A stretch of 64,000 bases of DNA from Streptomyces sp. SJL17-4 (GCF_036826855.1 NZ_CP104578.1:4127501-4191500), one strand, 5' to 3'; shown: positions 50,863-61,967, numbered from the stretch's first letter. Translations and numbers: made by a program. The notes: generated by a model not told the origin, from the sequence alone.

Positions 50863-50882
50863 CATTACGTAATTACGTAATG
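50863..50882. promoter_or_regulatory. Perfect 20-bp palindrome, likely operator of the ArsR gene
   Basis: CATTACGTAATTACGTAATG reads identically on both strands and contains two TTACGTAA octamers. It begins eight bases before the ATG at 50854, overlapping where the ribosome site or promoter must be. This is a typical position for autorepression. Confidence 0.8.
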
Positions 50883-50903
50883 CCCGGCAAGCAGGAAACG
50901 CGA

Positions 50904-50942
50904 AAGCCCCCGTCCAGACCTTCCGGTCCGGACGGGGGCTTC
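50904..50942 (-). terminator. Terminator of the purSQL operon
   Basis: AAGCCCCCGTCC and GGACGGGGGCTT form a 12-bp stem with an internal CCGGACC/GGTCCGG-like arm, 14 bases beyond the purL stop. Confidence 0.8.
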
Positions 50943-50956
50943 CCCGGTGCTCCGTA

Positions 50957-53205
<2,249 letters not shown>

Positions 53206-53206
<1 letters not shown>

Positions 53207-53886
53207 CAGGCGTTGACCAGCTTCTTGAGGATCGAGGTGAAGAATCCGAGGCCGTCCGTCTTGCCGGTGCCGACGAGCGGCTCGACGGCGTGCTCGGGGT
53301 GCGGCATGAGGCCGACCACGTTGCCCGCGGCGTTGGTGATGCCCGCGATGTCACGGAGCGAGCCGTTGGGGTTCATGTCCAGGTAGCGGAAGGCCACCCG
53401 CCCCTCGGCCTCCAGCTCGTCGAGCACCCGCTCGTCGGCGACGTACCGGCCGTCCATGTTCTTGAGCGGGACCTCGATCTCCTGGCCCTCGGTGTAGTCC
53501 GAGGTCCAGGCGGTCTCCGCGTTCTCCACCCGCAGCTTCTGGTCGCGGCAGATGAAGTGGAGGTGGTTGTTGCGCAGCATCGCGCCCGGCAGCAGATGCG
53601 CCTCGGTGAGGATCTGGAAGCCGTTGCAGATACCGAGGACGGGCATGCCCGCCTTCGCCTGCTCGATGATCGTCTCCATCACCGGCGAGAAGCGGGAGAT
53701 GGCTCCGGCCCGCAGGTAGTCGCCGTAGGAGAAACCGCCGGCCAGGACCACGGCGTCGACCTGCTTGAGGTCCTTGTCGCGGTGCCAGAGCGATACGGGC
53801 TCGGCGCCCGCGAGGCGGGCGGCACGCAGCGCGTCCTGGTCGTCGAGCGTTCCGGGGAACGTGACGACGCCGATGCGTGCGGTCAC
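53206..53886 (-). CDS. purQ: Phosphoribosylformylglycinamidine synthase glutaminase subunit
   Basis: Class I glutamine amidotransferase of 226 residues that feeds ammonia to PurL. The nucleophile elbow is [10 protein letters not shown] and the His-Glu pair is [10 protein letters not shown]. It overlaps purS by four bases and purL by one, which keeps subunit stoichiometry. Confidence 0.98.
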
Positions 53887-54128
53887 GACTCCACCTTCAC
53901 GATGAAGTCTTCGATCACGGTGTTGGCAAGGAAGGTTTCGGCCATCTCATGGATGCGGGCGAGGGCGGCGTCGTCGACCGGTCCCTCCACCTCCAGCTCG
54001 AAACGCTTCCCCTGACGGACGTCGGCGATTCCGGCGAATCCCAGGCGGGGCAGTGCACGCTGCACCGCCTGCCCCTGAGGGTCGAGGATCTCCGGCTTGA
54101 GCATGACGTCGACTACGACGCGTGCCAC
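53883..54128 (-). CDS. purS: Phosphoribosylformylglycinamidine synthase subunit PurS
   Basis: Small bridging subunit of 81 residues that links PurQ and PurL. It begins [25 protein letters not shown], as in other PurS, and contains the conserved [12 protein letters not shown] 54128 has GGGAG five bases upstream; an in-frame GTG at 54134 is an alternative. First gene of the purSQL operon. Confidence 0.95.
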   Translation of the reverse strand: MARVVVDVMLKPEILDPQGQAVQRALPRLGFAGIADVRQGKRFELEVEGPVDDAALARIHEMAETFLANTVIEDFIVKVES

Positions 54129-54494
54129 TGGCACTCCCGGTGGTGTGTTGCGTGGGCGGTTCCCTCAGCGTACCTGTCTCCAAATTCTACGCGGGTAGAG
54201 ATCTGAAGGATCCTACAAAAGCCAGGTCACGGCGCCGCCCCGCCAGGGATCACAGCCATGCCCCCCGTCCGAGCACACCCACGCAAAATTCCAGTGAAAT
54301 ATTGCGGACCTCATTGCACCGGGACACGCTGAAACAATTGCCAGGGCTTCACAATGCGACGCCCGTCGCTGTACAAAGGAATCGAGAAGAAATCAGCATT
54401 GTCGCGGCACAGCCGTACGGTCGGCATCGCCGCACGTCAGGGGCGTCGCAAGCGCCCCCTCTGCGGCACCGGCCGCAGGAAAGGACCGATATCC
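54129..54494. other. 366-base divergent region between purS and the lsr2-like gene
   Basis: Holds both promoters and no gene I can support; the frame extending the lsr2-like gene upstream has no ribosome site. The GC is locally lower (AAATTCTACGCGGGTAGAGATC; ATTCCAGTGAAATATTGCG) than in the surrounding genes. No inverted repeat stands out. Confidence 0.35.
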
Positions 54495-54836
54495 GTGGCT
54501 CAGCGTGTGGTGGTCACAATCTCCGACGACATGGACGGCGGAGAAGCGGCTGAAACGGTCGCGTTCGGCCTCGACGGGAAGATGTACGAGATCGACCTGA
54601 ATGCTGCCAATGCAAAGAAACTCCGCAAGGCACTCGCCCCGTACCTCGCCGCCGGACGCACGTTGCCGGCGAAGGCCCGGACCGGCCGGAGCGCCTCCGT
54701 GGAGTCGTACACCCGCACCTCCCTCGCCCCCGACCCGGCGGCGGTCCGCGCCTGGGCGCAGTCCAACAAGATGGAGGTGCCGGCCCGCGGCCGGATCCCG
54801 AAGAGGGTCTACGAGGCCTTCCGCGCCGCGAGTTGA
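54495..54836 (+). CDS. lsrL: Lsr2-like nucleoid-associated protein
   Basis: H-NS-like DNA-bridging silencer of actinobacteria, 113 residues. The N-terminal oligomerisation domain (about 1-55) has QRVVVTISDDMDGGEAAETV. The C-terminal DNA-binding domain (about 78-113) has WAQSNKMEVPARGRIPKRV, in which RGR is the AT-hook-like minor-groove motif. Streptomyces has two copies: lsr2 proper and a second beside purSQL (SCO4076-type), which this matches by position. GTG 54495 has AGGAAAGGA upstream; the frame extends further but without support. Confidence 0.92.
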   Translation: MAQRVVVTISDDMDGGEAAETVAFGLDGKMYEIDLNAANAKKLRKALAPYLAAGRTLPAKARTGRSASVESYTRTSLAPDPAAVRAWAQSNKMEVPARGRIPKRVYEAFRAAS

Positions 54837-54959
54837 GCGGGCCGGCCCCCGGCCGCCGACGCGGCGCGGCGGAGCCGATTTGCATTGCACCCCCCATGAT
54901 CCGCTAAAGTCTGGAACACGCCGAGGGGCGAGGCCGCAAAGCCCCACCTCACGCAGCGT

Positions 54960-55031
54960 GCGGGTGTAGTTCAGTAGTAGAACATCCCCCTTCCAGGGGG
55001 AAGGCGCAGTGTGCAATTCCTGTCACCCGCT
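54960..55031 (+). tRNA. tRNA-Gly (UCC)
   Basis: Acceptor GCGGGTG with CACCCGC and discriminator T. The anticodon loop CTTCCAG gives UCC. 72 bases; CCA is not encoded. A TAAAGT box at 54905 is a possible -10. Confidence 0.95.
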
Positions 55032-55111
55032 CTGCATCGCAAGACCAAGCACTCCGGTGCATCAGGTAGAGTGGTGCTCGCACCGCCCAGTGAAAGCTGA
55101 GCGGCAGCAAT

Positions 55112-55187
55112 GCGGACGTGGCTCAGTTGGTAGAGCATCACCTTGCCAAGGTGAGGGTCGCGAGTTCGAATCTCGTCGTCCGCTCCA
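55112..55187 (+). tRNA. tRNA-Gly (GCC), first copy, CCA encoded
   Basis: Acceptor GCGGACG with CGTCCGC, discriminator T, and encoded CCA at 55185-55187. The anticodon loop TTGCCAA gives GCC. It is identical over all 76 bases to the copy at 59113. Confidence 0.97.
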
Positions 55188-55191
55188 GATC

Positions 55192-55223
55192 GAAGGCCCC
55201 GGTTCTCTGGAACCGGGGCCTTC
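55192..55223 (+). terminator. Terminator after tRNA-Gly
   Basis: GAAGGCCCCGGTT-CTCTGG-AACCGGGGCCTTC hairpin five bases after the CCA, with a 13-bp stem. Confidence 0.85.
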
Positions 55224-55329
55224 GTCGTGTTCCCCTTCCTCGGTGGCCCCACCCCCCATGACATTTGTCAGAAGCGGGTGGTGACAGCGCGCACTGCCGG
55301 ACGGCCCCCGCCGCCGGAAGCCTGGACAC

Positions 55330-56289
55330 ATGAGCAACGCGACCCCCGCGACCCCCGCGATCGAGGCGGAAGACCTCCGCCGCGGCTACTCCGGCGACTT
55401 CGAGGCCGTCCGCGGCATCTCCTTCACCGTCCCGCACGGCGAGATCTTCGCCCTCCTCGGCACCAACGGCGCCGGGAAGACCTCCACCGTCGAACTCCTC
55501 GAAGGCCTCGCCGCCCCGAGCGCCGGCACCGCCCGCGTCCTCGGCCACGACCCGTACCGCGAACGGGCCACCGTCCGCCCCCGGATCGGCGTGATGCTCC
55601 AGGAGGGCGGCTTCCCCTCCGAACTGACCGTGGCCGAAACCGTACGGATGTGGGCAGGCTGCACCACCGGTGCCCGCCCCGCCGGCGAAGCGCTCGGCGC
55701 CACCGGCCTCACCGGACGCGAGGACGTACGGGTCAAGCAGCTGTCCGGCGGCGAACGACGCCGGCTCGACCTCGCCCTCGCCCTCCTCGGCCGCCCCGAG
55801 GTCCTCTTCCTCGACGAACCCACCACCGGCCTCGACGCCGAGGGCCGCCGCGACACCTGGGAACTCGTCCGCGCCCTCCGCGACGGCGGCACCACCGTGC
55901 TGCTCACCACCCACTACCTGGAGGAGGCCGAGGCCCTGGCCGACCGGCTCGCGATCATGCACCGCGGGCAGATCGTGCTCTCCGGCACCCCGGCCGAGGT
56001 CACCGCCGCCCGGCCCGCCCGCATCCGCTTCACCCTCCCCGCCGAGGTCCCCGCCGCCCGGCTCCCGCTGGGACTGCGGGCCGCCGAGGACGCGGGGCGG
56101 GTGGAGATCCGTACCGGATCCCTCCAGGACGACCTCGCCGCGCTGCTCGGCTGGGCCCGGGACGAGGGCGTACGACTCGACGGGCTCGACGCCCGCTCCG
56201 CCTCGCTCGAAGAGGCCTTCCTCGACATCGCCGCCGCGGCGGACACCGTGTCAGAAGCCCGGATCCCGGAATCGGAGGCCGTTCGATGA
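55330..56289 (+). CDS. ABC transporter ATP-binding protein (drug/lipid exporter type)
   Basis: ATPase of 319 residues. Walker A is GTNGAGKTS, the signature LSGGERRRL, Walker B VLFLDEPTTGLD and the H-loop TTHYLEEAE. The C-terminal extension (about 220-319) is typical of DrrA-like exporters. The permease gene begins within its stop (ATGA), and a histidine kinase and response regulator follow, so the transporter is probably induced by that system. ATG 55330 begins the gene; no ribosome site stands out. Confidence 0.94.
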   Translation: MSNATPATPAIEAEDLRRGYSGDFEAVRGISFTVPHGEIFALLGTNGAGKTSTVELLEGLAAPSAGTARVLGHDPYRERATVRPRIGVMLQEGGFPSELTVAETVRMWAGCTTGARPAGEALGATGLTGREDVRVKQLSGGERRRLDLALALLGRPEVLFLDEPTTGLDAEGRRDTWELVRALRDGGTTVLLTTHYLEEAEALADRLAIMHRGQIVLSGTPAEVTAARPARIRFTLPAEVPAARLPLGLRAAEDAGRVEIRTGSLQDDLAALLGWARDEGVRLDGLDARSASLEEAFLDIAAAADTVSEARIPESEAVR

Positions 56290-57119
56290 GCTCCCCCGTC
56301 CAGCTCCCCTCCCGTACGCCCCTCCCTTCGCGTACACCGCTCGCCTCCCGCAGGGAGCTCCCCTCCCGGCGGCGGCTCCTCGCGCTCGGGCGGGCCGAGC
56401 TCACGCTCCTCGTCCGCAACCGCACCGCGCTCTTCGGCGCCCTCCTCGTCCCGCTCCTCATGGTGGAAGCCGTCCGCAGCTCCCTGAAGAGCGTCGACCT
56501 CGGCGCAGCGGGCACGAGCATCGCCGAGGTCGCCGTGACCGGCGCCATCGGCATGGCCCTCCTCATCGGCGTCTACAGCAACCTCGTCGCCGCCTTCGCC
56601 GCCCGCCGCGAAGCCCTCGTCCTCAAGCGGCTGCGCACCGGAGAGCCCACCGACCCCGAGATCCTGACCGGGATCGCGCTGCCGGCCGCCACCCTCGCCC
56701 TCGCCCAGAGCGCCGTCCTGACCATCGGCGGCATCGCCGTCCTCGACCTGCCCGTACCCGCCAGGCCCGATCTGCTCCTCGGTGGCGTCGTCCTCGGCAC
56801 CGTCCTGCTCACCACCCTCGCCGCGGCCACCTCGGCCGTCACCCGCACACCCGAGAGCGCCCAGCTCACCGCGCTGCCGCTGATCCTGATCTCCTCCATC
56901 GGCTCCGGGCTCTTCGTACCCCTCTCCATGCTTCCCAAGGCGCTCGCGTCCGTCTGCGAACTGCTGCCGGTGACCGGGGTCATGACACTCGTACGGGCCG
57001 GCTGGTCAGGCGACGTGGCGGCGGGTGACCTGCTGGGCGCGACGGCGACCGCGGTGGCCTGGATCGTGGTCTCGGTGTTTGCTGTCCAGCGGTGGTTCCG
57101 CTGGGAGCCCCGGCGCTGA
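56286..57119 (+). CDS. ABC transporter permease (ABC-2 type)
   Basis: Membrane permease of 277 residues with about six helices and a charged N-terminal leader holding PSRTPL repeats (about 7-20). The first cytoplasmic-side motif LGRAELTLLVRNRTAL is typical of ABC-2 exporter permeases. The region LISSIGSGLFVPLSMLPKALASV is the conserved late segment. It starts in an ATGA overlap with the ATPase gene, so the two subunits are made in a fixed ratio. Substrate unknown; YvfS-like exporters of lipid or peptide antibiotics are the closest model. Confidence 0.9.
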   Translation: MSSPVQLPSRTPLPSRTPLASRRELPSRRRLLALGRAELTLLVRNRTALFGALLVPLLMVEAVRSSLKSVDLGAAGTSIAEVAVTGAIGMALLIGVYSNLVAAFAARREALVLKRLRTGEPTDPEILTGIALPAATLALAQSAVLTIGGIAVLDLPVPARPDLLLGGVVLGTVLLTTLAAATSAVTRTPESAQLTALPLILISSIGSGLFVPLSMLPKALASVCELLPVTGVMTLVRAGWSGDVAAGDLLGATATAVAWIVVSVFAVQRWFRWEPRR

Positions 57120-57156
57120 GGAACCAGCGCGACACCGAGAGGACGGACCCGCGCCC

Positions 57157-58449
57157 GTGAAGAGGCCCGTGAAGAGCTGGAACGGCCGGAGCGGCCTGGC
57201 CAAGGTCGACCTCTACACCCGCGTCACCGCGTACATGCTGCTGTGGGCCGCCGTCTTCGTCCTCGGGCTCCTCCTCCTGATCCGGCCCATCCGGCACGAG
57301 GCCCCACTCCTCCTCGTCGTCGTCGCCCCGCTGCTCAACCTCGCCAACGGGGTCCTCTCCCACCGCTTCCTGCGCCGCGCCATGGACGCGTACCTGAAGC
57401 CCGGGACCGTGCTCCCGCCGCGCGAGGTGCTGCCCGCCGCGGCGGCCGGGGCCGCGACCGCCGGAGCCGTACTCCTCGAAGCGGCCACCGCCGACCTGAC
57501 CGGACTGCTGCCCGGCATGCTCGGAGCGGCACTCGTGCCCTTCCTCGCCGGGCACTGCCTGATCCTGCCCGGCCGGATCGTCGCCCTCCACCAGGCCCTG
57601 CTCGCCGGCGTGCTCCTGCTCCTCGTACCGCTCACCGGCCGGGACACGGAACAGAGCCTCGCGTCCGTGGCCACCGTCCTCTTCATCACCGGCTGGCTCG
57701 CCGTCACCGTCCGCCTCTCGCTCTGGGTGCTCGGCGTCGTCTTCGAACTGCGCGAGGCACGCGACGTACAGGCCCGGCTCGCGGTCGCCGAGGAACGGCT
57801 GCGCTTCGGGCGCGACCTGCACGACATCCTCGGCCGGAACCTCTCCGTGATCGCCCTCAAGAGCGAGCTCGCCGTCCAGCTCGCGCGGCGCGAACGCCCC
57901 GAGGCCGTCGACCAGATGATCGAGGTGCAGCGCATCGCCCAGGAGTCCCAGCGGGAGGTACGGGACGTCGTACGCGGCTACCGCGAGGCGGATCTGCGCG
58001 TGGAGCTGGAGGGCGCGCGGGGCGTGCTCGACGCGGCCGGGATCGACTGCGCCGTCGACTCCCCCGGACCGGCGCTCGACCTGCCCGACGAGGTCCAGGC
58101 AGCCCTCGGGTGGGTGGTCCGGGAGGCCACGACGAACGTACTGCGACACGGGGACGCGCGGCGCTGCGCCATCGCCGTGCGGAAGGAGAAGGGGAAGAAG
58201 GAGAAGGAGGAGAACATGGTGCTGCTGACGGTGGAGAACGACGGGGTGCGGGCGGGTGCGGGGGGCGGCGGCGGTTCCGGTGAGGGTCGCCGTGACGCCG
58301 GTTCGGGCACCGGTACCGGTACCGGGCTCGTCGGGCTGCGGGAGCGGCTCGCGGCGGTCGGCGGGACGCTCGACGCGGGGCCGGGCGACGGGGGTACGTT
58401 CCTCGTGACGGCCCGGATTCCGGTGGCCCGGGCGGAGGTGCGGCGATGA
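57157..58449 (+). CDS. Sensor histidine kinase (NarL/DesK type)
   Basis: Membrane kinase of 430 residues. About six N-terminal helices form the sensor with almost no extracellular loop, so it probably senses the membrane itself. The phospho-acceptor motif is RFGRDLHDILGRNLSVIALK (HisKA_3), the N box REATTNVLRHGD and the G box GTGLVGLRERL. A Lys/Glu run (KEKGKKEKEE) and a Gly-rich insert lie between N and G boxes. GTG 57157 or 57169 could be the start. It overlaps the response regulator gene by four bases (ATGA). Confidence 0.93.
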   Translation: MKRPVKSWNGRSGLAKVDLYTRVTAYMLLWAAVFVLGLLLLIRPIRHEAPLLLVVVAPLLNLANGVLSHRFLRRAMDAYLKPGTVLPPREVLPAAAAGAATAGAVLLEAATADLTGLLPGMLGAALVPFLAGHCLILPGRIVALHQALLAGVLLLLVPLTGRDTEQSLASVATVLFITGWLAVTVRLSLWVLGVVFELREARDVQARLAVAEERLRFGRDLHDILGRNLSVIALKSELAVQLARRERPEAVDQMIEVQRIAQESQREVRDVVRGYREADLRVELEGARGVLDAAGIDCAVDSPGPALDLPDEVQAALGWVVREATTNVLRHGDARRCAIAVRKEKGKKEKEENMVLLTVENDGVRAGAGGGGGSGEGRRDAGSGTGTGTGLVGLRERLAAVGGTLDAGPGDGGTFLVTARIPVARAEVRR

Positions 58450-59090
58450 CCGGGCCCGTACCGGCGCCCGTACGCACGCCCGTGCCCGTGCGCGTGCTGC
58501 TCGCCGACGACGAGCATCTGATCCGTGGCGCGGTCGCCGCGCTGCTCGGTCTCGAGGACGATCTCGTCGTCGTCGCCGAGGCCGCGACCGGGCCCGAGGC
58601 GCTCGCCATGGCCCGCGCCCACCGCCCCGACGTCGCCGTGCTCGATCTGCAGATGCCGGGTGCGGACGGTGTGAGGGTCGCCACAGTCCTGCGGGACGAA
58701 CTGCCCGGCTGCCGCACCATGATCGTGACCGGTCACGGTCGCCCCGGACACCTCAAGCGGGCCCTCTCGGCCGGCGTCCGCGGCTTCGTCCCGAAGACCG
58801 TCAGCGCCCAGCGGCTCGCCGAGATCATCCGTACCGTGCACGCCGGAAACCGTTACGTGGACCCGGAGTTGGCGGCCGACGCCATCGCCGCCGGGGACTC
58901 CCCGCTGACCGCGCGGGAGGCCGAGGTGCTCGAATTCTCCGCCGACGGGGCACCCGTCGCGGAGATCGCCCGGCGCGCCTCGCTCTCCCCCGGGACCGTC
59001 CGCAACTACCTCTCCTCGGCCGCCGCGAAACTCGGTGCCGAGAACCGGCATACAGCGGTGCGTCTCGCGCAGGCGAAAGGTTGGGTATAG
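58446..59090 (+). CDS. NarL-family response regulator
   Basis: A 214-residue regulator with receiver domain (about 14-130; phospho-acceptor Asp in VAVLDLQMPGADG) and LuxR-type helix-turn-helix (about 150-212; LTAREAEVLEFSADGAPVAEIA). With the kinase it likely controls the adjacent ABC exporter operon. It starts in an ATGA overlap with the kinase gene, and it ends 22 bases before a tRNA-Gly. Confidence 0.95.
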   Translation: MTGPVPAPVRTPVPVRVLLADDEHLIRGAVAALLGLEDDLVVVAEAATGPEALAMARAHRPDVAVLDLQMPGADGVRVATVLRDELPGCRTMIVTGHGRPGHLKRALSAGVRGFVPKTVSAQRLAEIIRTVHAGNRYVDPELAADAIAAGDSPLTAREAEVLEFSADGAPVAEIARRASLSPGTVRNYLSSAAAKLGAENRHTAVRLAQAKGWV

Positions 59091-59112
59091 TTGGCTCCGC
59101 GCTACGGCGCAT

Positions 59113-59188
59113 GCGGACGTGGCTCAGTTGGTAGAGCATCACCTTGCCAAGGTGAGGGTCGCGAGTTCGAATCTCGTCGTCCGCTCCA
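59113..59188 (+). tRNA. tRNA-Gly (GCC), second copy, CCA encoded
   Basis: All 76 bases are the same as the copy at 55112, including the encoded CCA (59186-59188). With the two bases before it, the identity covers 78 bases. Anticodon GCC. Confidence 0.97.
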
Positions 59189-59193
59189 TGAAG

Positions 59194-59223
59194 AAGCCCC
59201 CGGTCGAATCGACCGGGGGCTTT
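59194..59223. terminator. Terminator between tRNA-Gly and purC
   Basis: AAGCCCCCGGTCG-AAT-CGACCGGGGGCTTT hairpin that can end both the tRNA and the convergent purC transcript. Confidence 0.85.
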
Positions 59224-59259
59224 CTCGTGCCCCGGGCTGCTGCCCGGGGCACGCGGACC

Positions 59260-60168
59260 TCAGAAGCTGTCGGACCAGGACTTGCCGGTCAGCAGCTCGT
59301 ACGCCTCCAGGTACTTGGCGCGCGTGGCGTCCACGATCTCCTGCGGCAGCGGCGGCGGGGGCTGCTCGCTCTTGCGGTCCCAGCCGGAGGCCGGGGAGGT
59401 CAGCCAGTCCCGGACGAACTGCTTGTCGTACGAGGGCTGGGCGCGGCCCGGCTCCCACTGGTCGGCCGGCCAGAAGCGGGAGGAGTCCGGGGTGAGGACC
59501 TCGTCGCCCAGGACGAGCGTCTCCCCGTCGAAGCCGAACTCGAACTTGGTGTCCGCGAGGATGATCCCGCGCTCGCGGGCGATGTCACGGGCCCGGCCGT
59601 ACACGGCGAGGGTCGTCTGGCGCAGCAGGGCGGCCGTCTCGGCGCCGACCTGGCGGGCGACCTCCTCGTACGACACGTTCTCGTCGTGGTCGCCGACGGC
59701 GGCCTTGGTGGCCGGGGTGAAGATCGGGGCGGGCAGCTCGGAGCCGTCGCCGAGGCCCTCGGGGAGCGCGAGGCCGCAGACCGTGCGGGACTCGTTGTAC
59801 TCGACGAGGCCGGAGCCGGTGAGGTAGCCGCGGGCCACGCACTCGACCGGGATCATGTTCAGCGACTTGCAGACCGTGGTGCGGCCCGCCCAGTCGGCGG
59901 GGGCGCCGGCCGGCAGCTCCGTCGAGATCACGTGGTGCGGGACCAGGTCGGAGAGCCGGTCGAACCACCACAGGGAGAGCTGGGTGAGGACCCGGCCCTT
60001 GTCGGGGATCTCGGTGGGCAGCACCCAGTCGTACGCGGACATGCGGTCGCTCGCCACCATCACGAGGTCCCCGTCCTCGTTCCGGTACAGGTCGCGCACC
60101 TTGCCCGTGTGGAGATGGGTGAGGCCCGGGACCTGGACGGGCTCGGGCTTTTCTACGAATCCGGACAC
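59260..60168 (-). CDS. purC: Phosphoribosylaminoimidazole-succinocarboxamide synthase
   Basis: Purine enzyme joining aspartate to CAIR. The 302-residue eukaryote-like single-domain form shows GKVRDLYRNEDGDLVMVASDRMSAYD, then IPVECVARGYLTGSG and the ATP-site region LADTKFEFGFD. GTG 60168 has GGAGGAA close upstream. It is not linked to purFM or purSQL, which are further left. Confidence 0.97.
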   Translation of the reverse strand: MSGFVEKPEPVQVPGLTHLHTGKVRDLYRNEDGDLVMVASDRMSAYDWVLPTEIPDKGRVLTQLSLWWFDRLSDLVPHHVISTELPAGAPADWAGRTTVCKSLNMIPVECVARGYLTGSGLVEYNESRTVCGLALPEGLGDGSELPAPIFTPATKAAVGDHDENVSYEEVARQVGAETAALLRQTTLAVYGRARDIARERGIILADTKFEFGFDGETLVLGDEVLTPDSSRFWPADQWEPGRAQPSYDKQFVRDWLTSPASGWDRKSEQPPPPLPQEIVDATRAKYLEAYELLTGKSWSDSF

Positions 60169-60256
60169 GGTTCCTCCGCGTAGGTTGATCCAGGAGCGTG
60201 TCCGATTCTCTCGCACATCGGGGCGGCCCCGGCCGCCAGGCCCTGTGACCCGCCGC

Positions 60257-61717
60257 TCAGTCCCTTTTGCAGATCCGGTCGAGGAGGTTCGCGGTGGCGC
60301 GCTGGACCCGGGCGTCGACATGGCCCGGCCGGTCGAGCGCCGGCGACCAGGCGAAGGTGCCGGAGGCGAAGACCCAGGCGCCCGAGGGAGCCCGGTAGAG
60401 ACTCGTCTCCTGGTGCCGGAGCGCCCCCTCGCCGTCCCGGTAGGGCGAGTGGGCGAGCAGGATGCGGCCCTGGTGCTCGGGGAGCGCCGTACGCGGGAAG
60501 TAGCGGTCGGCCTCGCCCGCGACCAGGCCGGGGAGTTCATCGCCGTCACCGGCGCCGGTCGCCTCCCAGAGCCAGTGCTCGGCGTTCCGTACGACCAGCG
60601 GGTGCGGTTCGGGCACCCGTCCCGCGTACTGGATGCCGAGGAGCTGCTGCTCGGGCCGGTCGACCTCGCGCCAGAGCGCGGGCCGGCCCGGGCCGCGGCG
60701 CTTGCGGCAGGTGAGGAGCCGGTCCGGCACCCCGGACGGCGAGGGCCCCAACTCCACCTGCCAGTACATGGTGTTCGCGGAGAGGAAGACCAGCGACGTG
60801 CCCTGGTCGCGGGCGAGTTCGACGGTCTTGCGCATCGGCACCGACCAGTACTCGTCGTGCCCGGGGAAGACCAGACCCCGGTACCGGCTCGGGTCGACCC
60901 GCCCGGCGTGCAGATCGCGGGTCTCGGCGTACGCCAGGTCGTACCCGTAGCGCTCGGCCCAGCGGATGAAGTCGTACGCGTGCCCGACGTGGAGGGGCAG
61001 CCCCGCGCCCGCGTACGGGCGGTCGAAGGAGACGGTCACGGCCGCGTCCTGCTCGCCGAGCAGCCGGCCCTCCTCGTCCCAGGCGTGGTAGAGGCTGGCG
61101 CCGGTGTGGCCGTCCTCCGGATAGAGGTTGTACGCCTGCCAGGTCACGTCCGGGAGGACGAGGAGCAGATCGGCCGGGTGGTTGTCGCGGACCGTGAAGG
61201 GGATGTGCGAGCGGTAGCCGTCGGCGGTGGTGAGGACGGCGACGTACGCCCCGATCGACCAGTAGGAGGGGACCTGCAACCGCCAGGACTGCCACCAGTG
61301 GTGGCAGGAGACCGTGCGGTCGGCGGTCAGCGGGGCCGGCTGGACGATGCCGGAGAGCCGGGGGCTCGTGGTGATCTTCGCGGCGCCGTCGCCGCTGTAG
61401 TGACCGATCCGGTAGACGTCGACCGAGAACTGCTGCGGCGGGTCCACGGTGACGTGGAAGTCGATCGACTCGCCCGGCGCCACGGCCCCGTCGGAGGCGA
61501 AACCCTTGATCTGGCGCCGGACGTCGTCGGCCGTGCGCGGGCCGCCGCTGCCGCCCCGGGCCAGGATCTCGTCCGCGTACCAGGGGACCATCTGCCCGGT
61601 GTCGTCGAAGTAGTTCTCGGAACCGCGCAGCCAGGGCAACGGGCCCTGGCCGAAGGGATCGGTGACGGCGTGCGCGAGCGCACCCGACTCCCACCGTCTG
61701 ATCTGGTCCGCCCCCAT
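60257..61717 (-). CDS. N,N-dimethylformamidase beta-subunit-like protein
   Basis: A 486-residue protein of the family named after the large subunit of N,N-dimethylformamidase. Matching features include NYFDDTGQMVPWYADE near the start, a glutamine-amidotransferase-like middle (YRGLVFPGHDEYWSVPMRKTV), and the Ca-binding-looking C-terminal part. Most family members in Streptomyces have no known substrate, so amidase activity is unproven. A carbohydrate-like beta-sandwich N-terminal half may bind a polymer. ATG 61717 begins MGADQIRRWESG; the ribosome site is GGGAGGGG. It follows purC on the same strand after a gap of 88 bases. Confidence 0.8.
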   Translation of the reverse strand: MGADQIRRWESGALAHAVTDPFGQGPLPWLRGSENYFDDTGQMVPWYADEILARGGSGGPRTADDVRRQIKGFASDGAVAPGESIDFHVTVDPPQQFSVDVYRIGHYSGDGAAKITTSPRLSGIVQPAPLTADRTVSCHHWWQSWRLQVPSYWSIGAYVAVLTTADGYRSHIPFTVRDNHPADLLLVLPDVTWQAYNLYPEDGHTGASLYHAWDEEGRLLGEQDAAVTVSFDRPYAGAGLPLHVGHAYDFIRWAERYGYDLAYAETRDLHAGRVDPSRYRGLVFPGHDEYWSVPMRKTVELARDQGTSLVFLSANTMYWQVELGPSPSGVPDRLLTCRKRRGPGRPALWREVDRPEQQLLGIQYAGRVPEPHPLVVRNAEHWLWEATGAGDGDELPGLVAGEADRYFPRTALPEHQGRILLAHSPYRDGEGALRHQETSLYRAPSGAWVFASGTFAWSPALDRPGHVDARVQRATANLLDRICKRD

Positions 61718-61900
61718 GCTGCGCCCCTCCCTCGACTCCCCCGGGTCGGCTGGTCAGTGCCTGTGCCTCTGTCAGTGACGGTCTCCAGCACATCACATAA
61801 CGCACGCACTCCGTCACCGTTCGTCGTGAATTGACGAGAGTGGAAGGCGGGGCTCCGAAACGAGTGATCTTCGGGGCACCTCCGGACGGCCCCCGGGGCG

Positions 61901-61967
61901 CCCCCGGACGCCCCCGGACGCCTCAGGACGCCTCAGGACGACTCAGGACGCCCCAGGACGCCTCAGA
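61901..61967. repeat. 10-bp tandem repeats at the 3' end of the M48-like gene
   Basis: Seven units of the form CCYCMGGACG run head to tail (CCCCCGGACG twice, then CCTCAGGACG, with two single-base variants). The last unit overlaps the stop codon of the M48-like gene. It has no hairpin and no likely coding role. Confidence 0.8.
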
